Assembly (NCBI RefSeq): GCF_009451885.1
Contig: NZ_WIAO01000027.1
Span: 1 to 64,000, forward strand
Length of the DNA stretch: 64,000 bases
Reading direction: 5' to 3'
Origin: Glycomyces albidus
GTDB taxonomy: Bacteria > Actinomycetota > Actinomycetes > Mycobacteriales > Micromonosporaceae
The first letter of the stretch is position 1. Every line of letters begins with the position of its first letter. Of this stretch, positions 7,006-14,719 are shown one piece after another. The notes under the pieces were generated by a model. The model was not told the origin of the DNA and did not search any database. It saw only the letters and a program-made list of their open reading frames with translations. The translations under genes were made by a program, and so were the position numbers.

Positions 7006-7896
7006 TCAGCCGCAATGGCTCCAGGCGCTCGTCCACGTCGTCGAGCCGACCGAGCCGCCCCACTTGACGCAGGTGTTCGGGGCGGACTTCTTCACCGGGC
7101 CCGCGTAGTAGGAGAAGTTCCCGGAGTCCTTGGTGGTGGTCCCCCCTTCGACCTGGAGGGTCGCGGAGACCGCGCTGGCGGTGCCGACGTTGGTGTACTT
7201 CAGCGTGACCACGCAGTTGTAGCCGTTGGAGCTGTTGTACATCAGGAAGACCGCGCCGACCGTGCCGAGCGCGTGCTGGTTGATCTGGGAGTAGCCCGAG
7301 CCGCAGACCTCGCCTGGCGTGTACGGGTTGCCGCCGGAGCAGCCGTTGGAGGAGGTGACGGCCTTCTTGGTGCCCAAGGGGACCTGGACGCCCTCGACCA
7401 CCGGGGTGACGACCGAGCCGGAGGAGTTGCGCTGCTCGTAGTGCAGGTGCGGCGCGGTGGAGCCGCCGGTCGAGCCGACGGTGCCGATGATCGTGCCCTG
7501 CGAGACGGACATGCTCGAGCCGGGCGCCTTGACCTGGGTGGCCAGGTGCGCGTAGCGGGTGCTGGAGCCGTCGGAGTGGACGATCTTGACCCACCGGCCG
7601 TAGCTCGTGCTGCCCTCGTTGTAGAAGTAGGCGGTGCCGGCGGCGGTGGCGCGGACGTTCTCGCCGTTGATGGCGTCGGACCCGTAGGTCTGCCAGTCGA
7701 TGGAGTTGCTCGGGTTGTGCCCGCCGGTCCAGTTGTTCGCGTAGAACGTCTTGTTGCAGTTGAAGGGGCTCTTGTGGCTGACGGCCTGCGCCGTGAAGTC
7801 GTCGGCGTTCGAGACCAGGGTCGGCGCGAAGGCCGCAGCGACCGCGGTGAGGAGTGCCGCGACGATCAGTGCGATTCGTCGGTTTCGGTGTCTCAT
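7006..7896 (-). CDS. Secreted M23 metallopeptidase with SapA-like C-terminal domain
   Basis: A 296-residue exported protein. ATG 7896 gives a signal peptide (MRHRNRRIALIVAALLTAVA, then APTLVSNA). The M23 zinc-peptidase domain follows: a His...Asp pair in HNPSNSIDW, RYAHLA, and the HLHYE motif. M23 enzymes cut peptidoglycan cross-bridges. From about residue 195 the sequence changes to a Cys-containing domain (NPYTPGEVCGSGY, LMYNSSNGYNCVVTLK, SYYAGPV, CVKWGG, SAWSHCG) resembling spore-associated protein A of streptomycetes, perhaps a wall-binding module. A large palindrome lies in its promoter region. The TnpB element ends 35 bases beyond its stop. Confidence 0.85.
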   Translation of the reverse strand: MRHRNRRIALIVAALLTAVAAAFAPTLVSNADDFTAQAVSHKSPFNCNKTFYANNWTGGHNPSNSIDWQTYGSDAINGENVRATAAGTAYFYNEGSTSYGRWVKIVHSDGSSTRYAHLATQVKAPGSSMSVSQGTIIGTVGSTGGSTAPHLHYEQRNSSGSVVTPVVEGVQVPLGTKKAVTSSNGCSGGNPYTPGEVCGSGYSQINQHALGTVGAVFLMYNSSNGYNCVVTLKYTNVGTASAVSATLQVEGGTTTKDSGNFSYYAGPVKKSAPNTCVKWGGSVGSTTWTSAWSHCG

Positions 7897-7911
7897 ATGG
7901 GGAACGTACCG

Positions 7912-7952
7912 AAGTTTTCTTTCGTTGTGAAGGTCACACTTGAAGAAAACTT
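7912..7952. promoter_or_regulatory. 41-bp nested palindrome upstream of the M23 gene
   Basis: AAGTTTTCTT (7912-7921) and AAGAAAACTT (7943-7952) are perfect 10-bp inverted copies. Centred between them is TGTGA-AGG-TCACA (7926-7938). The structure starts 16 bases upstream of the M23 ATG, where a promoter or operator is expected. It is A+T-rich in a G+C-rich genome. The regulator is unknown; the TGTGA/TCACA half-sites resemble CRP-type sites but the spacer is 3, not 6. Confidence 0.55.
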
Positions 7953-8018
7953 TCTTACGGGGACGAGTCGGCCGCGCCCCCAAGGAGAACGGGGACGCGG
8001 CCTGCTGCTTGACCGCTG

Positions 8019-8816
8019 CTACTTATACAAAGCCCGCGCCAGCCGGCGCTGCGCGATCCACATCCCGCCCAGGCACAGCGCGAGCAGGTACGCGATGTGC
8101 ACCAGCATCATCGGGCCGAGCTGCCCCAGGCTGATGCCGCGGACCAGCTCGATGCCGTGGTACAGCGGCATGACGTACACGACCGGCTGCAGGAGCGACG
8201 GGTACGACTCGACCGGCGTGAACGTGCCGCCGAACAGGAACATCGTGAACACCACGGCGTTCATCCAGTCGAAGTCGGTCCAGTCCCGGAAGAGCGTCGC
8301 CAGCGTCAGGCCGATCCCGGCGAACGCGAGCGCGATGAACACGCACGCGGGGATCGCCAGGAGCGCCCACCACGAGTCGAGGAGCCCGAACAGCCCCATG
8401 ACGACCACGAACGCGCCGATGTAGGTGAACCCGCGGATGAGCGCCCACCACACCTCGCCGAGCGCGACCTCGAAGGGCCGCAGCGGGGTGTTGAGGATGC
8501 CGTCGTAGACCTTCATCCACTTGAACTTGGCGAACACGTTGATCGAGGTCTCGGCGAGCACGCCCATCATGGCGGCGTTCGCGAGGATCGCGGGCGCCAC
8601 GTACGCGGTGTAGGAGACGGCGGTGCCGTCGGGGAGCGTGATGTCCCCGACGAGCGCGCCGACCCCGAACCCGAAGGCGAACAGGAAGAGCAGCGACTCG
8701 ACGGCGCCGGACAGGATGAGGATCCAGGCCCGGCGCATCGCGATCCAGTTGCGGTTGAGCAGGGCCCCGGAGTTGCGGAGGCCGGCGCGGGCGGCGCCGT
8801 AGGCGATGACGGACAC
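8019..8816 (-). CDS. ABC-2 type exporter permease, second subunit
   Basis: A 265-residue membrane protein with about six hydrophobic helices and the ABC-2 permease pattern: LNRNWIAMRRAWILILSG at the N-terminus, an amphipathic NTPLRPFEVALGEVWWALIRG segment, and the LFGGTFTPVESYPSLLQPVV then PLYHGIELVRG region seen in NodJ/DrrB-like exporters. GTG 8816 has AGGAGT just upstream and lies 8 bases after the stop of the partner permease. With the next two genes it forms a complete ABC exporter (ATPase plus two different permeases), probably for a lipid, glycolipid or drug. Confidence 0.85.
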   Translation of the reverse strand: MSVIAYGAARAGLRNSGALLNRNWIAMRRAWILILSGAVESLLFLFAFGFGVGALVGDITLPDGTAVSYTAYVAPAILANAAMMGVLAETSINVFAKFKWMKVYDGILNTPLRPFEVALGEVWWALIRGFTYIGAFVVVMGLFGLLDSWWALLAIPACVFIALAFAGIGLTLATLFRDWTDFDWMNAVVFTMFLFGGTFTPVESYPSLLQPVVYVMPLYHGIELVRGISLGQLGPMMLVHIAYLLALCLGGMWIAQRRLARALYK

Positions 8817-8824
8817 GCGGACTC

Positions 8825-9637
8825 CTAGAAGTTCAGGCGCCGCTCGATGACGCGGCGGGCGGCGAACCACCCGGTCACGGCGAGCAGCACCAGGTAGGCG
8901 ATGTGGACGGGGGGCGGCAGGACGGGCGCGACGCCGGCGGTGGCGGCCCGCGCGAGCTCCGTGCCGTGCCACAGCGGGGAGGCCCACACGAGCGGCTGGA
9001 GGAAGGCGGGCATCTCGCTCGCGGGGAAGAACACCCCGGAGAACAGCGAGATCGGCATGACCGCGAACCGGAAGATCATGTTCAGGTTCGCGTCGTTCTT
9101 GATGCTCGAGGCCCAGCAGTGCATCCACGGCGCCATCGCGGCCGACACGAGCGCCGCCGCGGCCACGGCGAGCGCGGCCCACCACGAGGCGTAGACCCCG
9201 AAGAACGCCAGGACGACCGCGACGATCGTGCAGTTCGTGAACGGCCGGAACACGACCGCGTACGCGAGGTGGCCGTTGAGCATGTCCACCGGGCGCAGCG
9301 GGGTCGCGCGCTGGGCGAGGTAGTGGCCGCCCCAGTCGGCGTAGCCGCCGAAGACGGGAAAGACCATGTCGTTGCCGAGCATCATGACCGCGACCGAGCA
9401 GATCAGGCCGGGCGCGATGAACTCGGCGTAGGTGAGGCCGCCGACGGACGCGGAGTCGATGTAGGCGCCGACGCCGATGCCGATCGAGACCATGTAGAGG
9501 ATCGGCAGGAGCACCGAGGTGAAGACGGTGCCGTGCCAGACATGCCGGAAGAGGGCGAGCTGGAGGTTGAACGCGCGCCAGGCCCCGGCGGTCGTGCCCG
9601 GGGCGGTGCGGTCGACTGCTGCGGTGGTGGCGCTCAC
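8825..9637 (-). CDS. ABC-2 type exporter permease, first subunit
   Basis: A 270-residue ABC-2 permease with six predicted helices: RHVWHGTVFTSVLLPILYMV at the N-terminus, a central QRATPLRPVDMLNGHLAYAV stretch, and the FSGVFFPASEMPAFLQPLVW then PLWHGTELAR signature of NodJ-like permeases. GTG 9637 overlaps the ATPase stop by 4 bases (GTGA), which fixes the start and shows translational coupling. It is clearly related to, but distinct from, the following permease, so the exporter is probably a heterodimer. Confidence 0.85.
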   Translation of the reverse strand: MSATTAAVDRTAPGTTAGAWRAFNLQLALFRHVWHGTVFTSVLLPILYMVSIGIGVGAYIDSASVGGLTYAEFIAPGLICSVAVMMLGNDMVFPVFGGYADWGGHYLAQRATPLRPVDMLNGHLAYAVVFRPFTNCTIVAVVLAFFGVYASWWAALAVAAAALVSAAMAPWMHCWASSIKNDANLNMIFRFAVMPISLFSGVFFPASEMPAFLQPLVWASPLWHGTELARAATAGVAPVLPPPVHIAYLVLLAVTGWFAARRVIERRLNF

Positions 9638-10587
9638 GCCTCGTCCTCCACGAGGGCGCGGCCGGTCAGGCGCAGGAAGACGTCTTCGAGGGTGGCGCGG
9701 CGGGCCAGCACCGAGGTGGGGCGGATGTCGCGGGCGTCGAGTGCGGCGTTCGTGTCGTCGGCGTCGTCGGTGTAGACGAGGATCCGGTCCGGCAGCGGCT
9801 CGATCTGGGCGCCGACGCCGTCGAGGGACTGGGCCAGCGCGGCGAGTTCGCGGGTGTGCGCGGTGCCGAAGCGCAGCTCGACGACCTCCTTGGTGACGTG
9901 GGTGTCGATGAGCTCGCGCGGGGACCCGGAGGCGATGATGCGGCCTTCGTCCATGACCACGAGGCGGTCGCAGAGCTGCTCGGCCTCGTCCATGTAGTGG
10001 GTGGTGAGGAGGATGGAGACGCCGCGGTGCTTGAGCTGGAAGAGGCGCTCCCAGACGAGGTGGCGGGCCTGCGGGTCGAGCCCGGTGGTGGGTTCGTCGA
10101 GGATGACCAGTTCGGGGTCGTTGATGAGGGAGCGGGCGATGGCGAGGCGGCGCTGCATGCCGCCGGAGAGGTCGGAGACCTGGTCCTTGGCGCGGGCGGT
10201 GAGCTGGACGAACTCGAGGAGTTCGGCGGCCCGCTCGCGGGCGGCCTTCTTCTTGATGCCGAAGTATCCGGCGTAGACGACGAGGTTCTCGAAGACCGTG
10301 AGCATGCCGTCGAGGGTGTTGTCCTGGGGTACGACGCCGAGGCGGGCGCGGATGGCGGCGCCTTCGGTGTGGGGGTCGCGGCCGAAGACCGTGAGGGTGC
10401 CGGCGGTGGGCTGGGAGACGCAGCCGATCATCCGCATGGTGGTGGACTTGCCGGCGCCGTTCGCGCCGAGGAAGCCGAATGCTTCGCCGCGGCGGATCTC
10501 GAAGTCGACGCCGCGGACGGCTTCGTGCTCTCCGTAGCTCTTCCGGAGGTCGGCGGCGCTGACCAGGATCTCGTTGACATTTGGCAT
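9634..10587 (-). CDS. ABC exporter ATP-binding protein (DrrA/NodI type)
   Basis: A 317-residue ATPase with Walker A GANGAGKST, Q-loop VVPQDNTLDG, signature LSGGM, Walker B VILDEPTTGLDP and switch His in LLTTHYMDEAEQL. The extra ~80 residues after the nucleotide-binding domain are usual for DrrA/NodI-type drug or lipo-oligosaccharide exporters. It is the first gene of the three-gene operon and would energise export through the two permeases behind it. The upstream gap to the divergent desaturase gene is 189 bases. Confidence 0.9.
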   Translation of the reverse strand: MPNVNEILVSAADLRKSYGEHEAVRGVDFEIRRGEAFGFLGANGAGKSTTMRMIGCVSQPTAGTLTVFGRDPHTEGAAIRARLGVVPQDNTLDGMLTVFENLVVYAGYFGIKKKAARERAAELLEFVQLTARAKDQVSDLSGGMQRRLAIARSLINDPELVILDEPTTGLDPQARHLVWERLFQLKHRGVSILLTTHYMDEAEQLCDRLVVMDEGRIIASGSPRELIDTHVTKEVVELRFGTAHTRELAALAQSLDGVGAQIEPLPDRILVYTDDADDTNAALDARDIRPTSVLARRATLEDVFLRLTGRALVEDEA

Positions 10588-10776
10588 ACGGCAACCCTAA
10601 GTCCGGGAGCCGACATGAGGCCAGTTCTTTTTGAAGGATTAGTTTCATATTCATCGCGTGCAGGCAAAGGTAGGGCAAGCACTACCCCGATTGACGGGTC
10701 AGCGGTAGTTACTTGCGGCTCGAGAACGGGAAGGCTTGGGGGGACGAGAAAGACCCCGAAAGATCGGAATTCCTCC

Positions 10777-11826
10777 ATGACGATGCTCACCGAGGCCCCA
10801 GCGCCCGCGCAGCGAACCGGCAGCGACTTCGCACAGCTCTCCCGCCGCATCAACGCGGCCGGGCTGATGCGGCGGCGCCCCGTGTACTACGCGATCCGCT
10901 TCTCGATCACGGCCGCGGTGTTCATCGGCACGTGGGCCGCGTTCGCATTCATCGGCAACTCCTGGTGGCAGCTCCTGACCGCCGTGTTCCTGGCCGTCGT
11001 CAGCGCGCAGGTGGCCTTCCTCGGCCACGACCTCGCGCACCGCCAGGTCATCCGCAGCCGCACGACCTCCGAGCGGGTCGGCCTGTTCACCGGCAACCTC
11101 GCCAACGGCATGGGCTACGGCTGGTGGAACGACAAGCACAACCGCCACCACGCCAACCCGAACCACGAGGAGCTCGACCCGGACGTGGCGCCGGGCCTGT
11201 TCGTGTGGTCGAAGCGCCAGGCGGGCTTCGCGAAGGGCATCACCACCTGGTTCGGCAAGTACCAGGCGGAGCTGTTCTTCCCGATCCTCACGCTCGAGGG
11301 CCTGAACCTGAACGTCTCCGGCATCAAGTCGGTCGTGAAGCCGGGCCTGAAGAACCGGGGTGTGGAGGCCCTGTTCCTCGCGCTCCACTGGGCCGCGTAC
11401 CTCGGCCTGATCTTCACGGTCCTCTCGCCCGGCAAGGCGGTCGTCTTCATCCTCGTCCACAAGGCGGCCTGGGGCCTGTACATGGGCTCGGTGTTCGCGC
11501 CGAACCACAAGGGCATGCCGACCTTCGTCGGCGAGACGGAGCTCGACTTCCTGCGCAAGCAGGTCCTGACCTCCCGCAACGTCAAGGGCGGCTGGTTCAC
11601 CGACTTCGCCCTCGGCGGCCTGAACTACCAGATCGAGCACCACCTGTTCCCGGCCATGCCGTCGGTGCACCTCAAGCACGCGCAGCCGATCGTCGAGCAG
11701 TTCTGCGTGGAGAAGGGCATCCCCTACCACGCGACGGGTCTCATCCAGTCCTGGAAGGAAGCCCTCGGCGAACTCCACGCCCATGGCGAACCGCTGCGCA
11801 ACCCGCAGCCGGCGTCCGCCGGCTAG
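10777..11826 (+). CDS. Membrane fatty-acid desaturase
   Basis: A 349-residue di-iron desaturase with the three His boxes HDLAHR (near residue 88), HNRHH (near residue 125) and QIEHHLFPAMP (near residue 287). The QIEHH form of box 3 is characteristic of front-end and delta-type acyl-lipid or acyl-CoA desaturases. Four hydrophobic helices lie between the boxes. It would introduce a double bond into membrane acyl chains with O2 and an electron donor. No ferredoxin or reductase gene is adjacent. Two in-frame ATGs (10777, 10783) are possible; only a weak GGA precedes them. A strong hairpin follows the stop. Confidence 0.88.
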   Translation: MTMLTEAPAPAQRTGSDFAQLSRRINAAGLMRRRPVYYAIRFSITAAVFIGTWAAFAFIGNSWWQLLTAVFLAVVSAQVAFLGHDLAHRQVIRSRTTSERVGLFTGNLANGMGYGWWNDKHNRHHANPNHEELDPDVAPGLFVWSKRQAGFAKGITTWFGKYQAELFFPILTLEGLNLNVSGIKSVVKPGLKNRGVEALFLALHWAAYLGLIFTVLSPGKAVVFILVHKAAWGLYMGSVFAPNHKGMPTFVGETELDFLRKQVLTSRNVKGGWFTDFALGGLNYQIEHHLFPAMPSVHLKHAQPIVEQFCVEKGIPYHATGLIQSWKEALGELHAHGEPLRNPQPASAG

Positions 11827-11858
11827 GACGAGCGCTCGCCAGAGCATCGCAGCTTCGA

Positions 11859-11884
11859 GGCCGCTCCCCGTGCAGGGAGCGGCC
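11859..11884 (+). terminator. Terminator hairpin after the desaturase gene
   Basis: GGCCGCTCCC and GGGAGCGGCC form a perfect 10-bp stem around a 6-base loop, 33 bases after the stop. A second inverted repeat, CCGGAGAT/ATCTCCGG (11894-11925), follows with a 16-base gap and unknown role. Confidence 0.7.
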
Positions 11885-12035
11885 TTCCGCGTGCCGGAGA
11901 TTTCGTTCGTTGTGGACATCTCCGGAATCCAGGGAACGTTTCATGTGGCTCTCGTCACATACTTGCAACGAGTTGCGGATCGCTGACAGTTTGAAGTTCG
12001 ACGATCCGTTCCCGATTCCCGGAGGGCACGACCGA

Positions 12036-12590
12036 ATGACGATCCCCTACATGCTCCCCGTCGACGACGAACTCGTACGGGCGGTCGACCGATGGGCCCG
12101 CGAGATCGACGTCCGCAACGCGCGTCGCCTCGACCGGAACCGCGCCGCGCTCGCCGCCGCCGTCGACATCTGCGCCCGACACGGCAACCAGCCGAGCGGC
12201 ACCGAGATCGCGATCGCCGTCGAGTTCCGCGGCACCGCGGCCGTCGCCCGCTCCTGGCTGTGCGAATACGCCGCGCGCATCACCGGCGCACGGCTGCAGA
12301 AGCTCGACGCCGACCCGCTCCTCGCTTCCGTCCACGCCTCCGTCCCGGTCAAGATAACCGGCCCCAGGCGCGCGGTCCAGGCGTGTCACGTCCTCGCGGA
12401 TCTGCTCGACAAGCTCGCCTGGCAGGCCCTCTCCACCATCGAGAACCGCCGGGAGGCCCTTCGCGCGGTCGACGAGCTGTACGCCGGCCTCCTGCCTCAC
12501 GACCACTTCGGTGCCCTCTTATGGTCAAGTCCGGTCATGGCCGAAACCGACCGGCGGGGCGCCGGCAGGGCGGCCGCTCGCCGCGAGCGC
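12036..12590 (+). CDS. Hypothetical protein, no stop codon at expected end
   Basis: Coding is supported by a strong GGAGG 11 bases before ATG 12036 and by high third-position G+C up to about 12520. The protein (VDDELVRAVDRWAREIDVRN then ALAAAVDICARHGNQPSGTE) looks helical and soluble, with no signal peptide or membrane segment. I do not recognise a family. After codon ~160 the bias is lost but the frame stays open to 14315, entirely antisense to dnaG. The listed end is therefore the last base before the dnaG stop, not a stop codon. Either the true stop was lost to an indel or the protein has a non-conserved run-on tail. Confidence 0.55.
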
Positions 12591-14456
12591 CTATTCGACG
12601 GCGTTGGCCGCCTGGTCGCGCAGGGACCGCACGTGCTGCTCCAGACCCATGAGTTGGCCGAAGAGGCTCATGTACTGGTCCTTGTCGGTGCTCGGGTTGA
12701 TCCGCTGCAGGCGGCGCTTGAGGTCGGCGACCTCCGCCTCCACGACCGGGCGCTGGATCCGGGCGAGGATGGTGCGCACGTACAGCGCGTCGGGTTCTCC
12801 CGCGAGGCGGAGCTCCTCCACCGCGAGTTCGCTGACCAGGGCTCCGGCCGCGATCTCGGTGCAGGCGTTCTGGACGGCGGCGATCCAGTTCGGACCCGCG
12901 ACGGCGCGCGCGGCGCCGCCGGCCGCGGCGATGGCCTCGCGGACGGCGCGGTAGTTCGGGTCGGTGTAGGGGACGGCGTCGACCGCGTCGAAGTAGGGCC
13001 CGGCGACCTGCGGCTGCTGGAGGGCGACCTTGAGGACCTCGCGCTGGGCGCGGAGCTGCATCGAGTCGGCGCGGGACTCGCGGCGCGGCTGTTCCGGGGC
13101 CTCGGCGGGGGCCTGGCCGGCGGCGGCGCCCTGCACGGCGCGGCGCAGCTCGGCCTTGTCCTTGCCGAGCCGGCCGGCGTAGACGCCGAGGTACTCCTCG
13201 ACCAGGCCGCGGTCCTTGACGCGGGCCAGGAGCGGGGCGATGGCGCGGGTGGCGTGCAGGCGGCCCTCGGCGGTGTCCAAGTCGTGCTTGGCGATCGCGC
13301 GTTCGAGCGCGAACTGCACCAGCGGCGTGTGGCGCTCGATGAGCTCGCGGACGGCCGCGTCGCCGGCGCTCTGGCGCAGCTCGCACGGGTCCTGACCGCC
13401 GGGGGTGACGGCGATGTAGGTCTGGGAGACGAACCGCTGCTCCTCGTCGAACGCCTTCAGGGCGGCGCGCTGGCCGGCCTCGTCGCCGTCGAACGTGAAG
13501 ATGATGCGCCCGTCGGCGGACTCGGAGTCGAACAGGAACCGGCGCAGCACCCGGATGTGCTCGGGCCCGAACGCGGTGCCGCAGGTGGCGACCGCCATGG
13601 GCACGCCCGCGAGGTGGCAGGCCATGACGTCGGTGTAGCCCTCGACGATGACGACCCGGCCGGTCTTCGCGATCTCCTTGCGCGCCAGGTCAAGCCCGTA
13701 GAGGACCTGGGACTTCTTGTACAGCGGCGTCTCGGGCGTGTTGAGGTACTTGGGGCCCTGGTCGTCGTCGTAGAGCTTGCGGGCGCCGAAGCCGATGACC
13801 GAGCCGGACGAGTCGCGGATCGGCCACACGAGGCGGCGGCGGAAGCGGTCGATGAGGCTGCCGCTGCGCGAGGGCTTCGCGAGCCCGGCCTGGGTGAGCT
13901 CCTCGACGGTGAAGCCCTTGGCGCGCAGGTGCTTCGCGAGCGCGTCCCATCCGTCGGGGGCGTAGCCGCAGCCGAAGACGGCGGCCGCGTCGCGGTCGAA
14001 GCCGCGGGAGGCGAGGAACTGCCGGGCCGTCATCGCCTCGGGCGCGAGGAGCCTCCCGGCGTAGAACTCGGCGGCCGCGGTGTGGGCGTCGAGGAGGCGC
14101 TGCTTGAGGCCGGGCTGTCCGGAGGGGCCGCGCTGGGGGCGGCCGTCGACGTCCTCGTAGGTGAGCTTGAGCCCGGCGCGCGCGGCGAGGCGCTCGACCG
14201 CCTCGACGAACGTGAGGCCGTCGAGCTCGGTGAGGAAGGTGATGGCGTCGCCGCCGACGCCGCAGCCGAAGCAGTGGTAGACGCCGCGGGCGGGGGTGAC
14301 GTTGAAACTCGGTGAGCGCTCGTCGTGGAAGGGGCACAGGCCCTTGAGGTTGCCGCCGCCGGCGTTGCGCAGGGTGACGCGTTCGCCGATGACCTCGGCG
14401 ATGTCGACCCGCTCCCGCACCAGCTGGATGTCGGCGTCCCGGATTCGCCCCGCCAC
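12591..14456 (-). CDS. dnaG: DNA primase DnaG
   Basis: A 621-residue primase that makes RNA primers at the replication fork with DnaB helicase. The N-terminal CHC2 zinc finger is visible (CPFHDERSPSFNV and HCFGCG, residues ~40-65), then the RNA polymerase core, and the TOPRIM motifs VIVEGYTDVMACH (Glu) and FTFDGDEAGQ (Asp). A linker rich in Ala/Glu/Pro and a C-terminal helicase-binding domain complete it. The start gives the standard MAGRIRDADI opening. It stands alone, without the rpsU or rpoD neighbours seen in other phyla, which is usual for actinobacteria. Confidence 0.97.
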   Translation of the reverse strand: MAGRIRDADIQLVRERVDIAEVIGERVTLRNAGGGNLKGLCPFHDERSPSFNVTPARGVYHCFGCGVGGDAITFLTELDGLTFVEAVERLAARAGLKLTYEDVDGRPQRGPSGQPGLKQRLLDAHTAAAEFYAGRLLAPEAMTARQFLASRGFDRDAAAVFGCGYAPDGWDALAKHLRAKGFTVEELTQAGLAKPSRSGSLIDRFRRRLVWPIRDSSGSVIGFGARKLYDDDQGPKYLNTPETPLYKKSQVLYGLDLARKEIAKTGRVVIVEGYTDVMACHLAGVPMAVATCGTAFGPEHIRVLRRFLFDSESADGRIIFTFDGDEAGQRAALKAFDEEQRFVSQTYIAVTPGGQDPCELRQSAGDAAVRELIERHTPLVQFALERAIAKHDLDTAEGRLHATRAIAPLLARVKDRGLVEEYLGVYAGRLGKDKAELRRAVQGAAAGQAPAEAPEQPRRESRADSMQLRAQREVLKVALQQPQVAGPYFDAVDAVPYTDPNYRAVREAIAAAGGAARAVAGPNWIAAVQNACTEIAAGALVSELAVEELRLAGEPDALYVRTILARIQRPVVEAEVADLKRRLQRINPSTDKDQYMSLFGQLMGLEQHVRSLRDQAANAVE

Positions 14457-14705
14457 TCTGCCCCTTTTCTCGTTTCACCTCTTCTCACTGCAGGAACCAT
14501 TGTGCCCGCACGGTCCGACAGCGCCGCGGCGGACGCGGCCGGTTGTGAGGCGCCGGGGGGACACGCCCGCGGCGAAGGTCACGTCCCTACTGGGCGGCGC
14601 GGGATCGCCTGCGGCCGAAGAAGTTCGAGGTGGCGGCCCCGCTGTACCATGATCCCCGTTAGCATCTTTCCCGACCACGCCTCACGGTTGCGCGGTCCGA
14701 TCAGC

Positions 14706-14711
14706 TAGAGT
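14706..14711 (+). promoter_or_regulatory. -10 element of a probable leaderless transcript
   Basis: TAGAGT ends 8 bases before ATG 14720, and no ribosome-binding site is present. The position suggests transcription begins at or near the start codon. No good -35 box is visible. Confidence 0.4.
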
Positions 14712-14719
14712 CGCCTATC

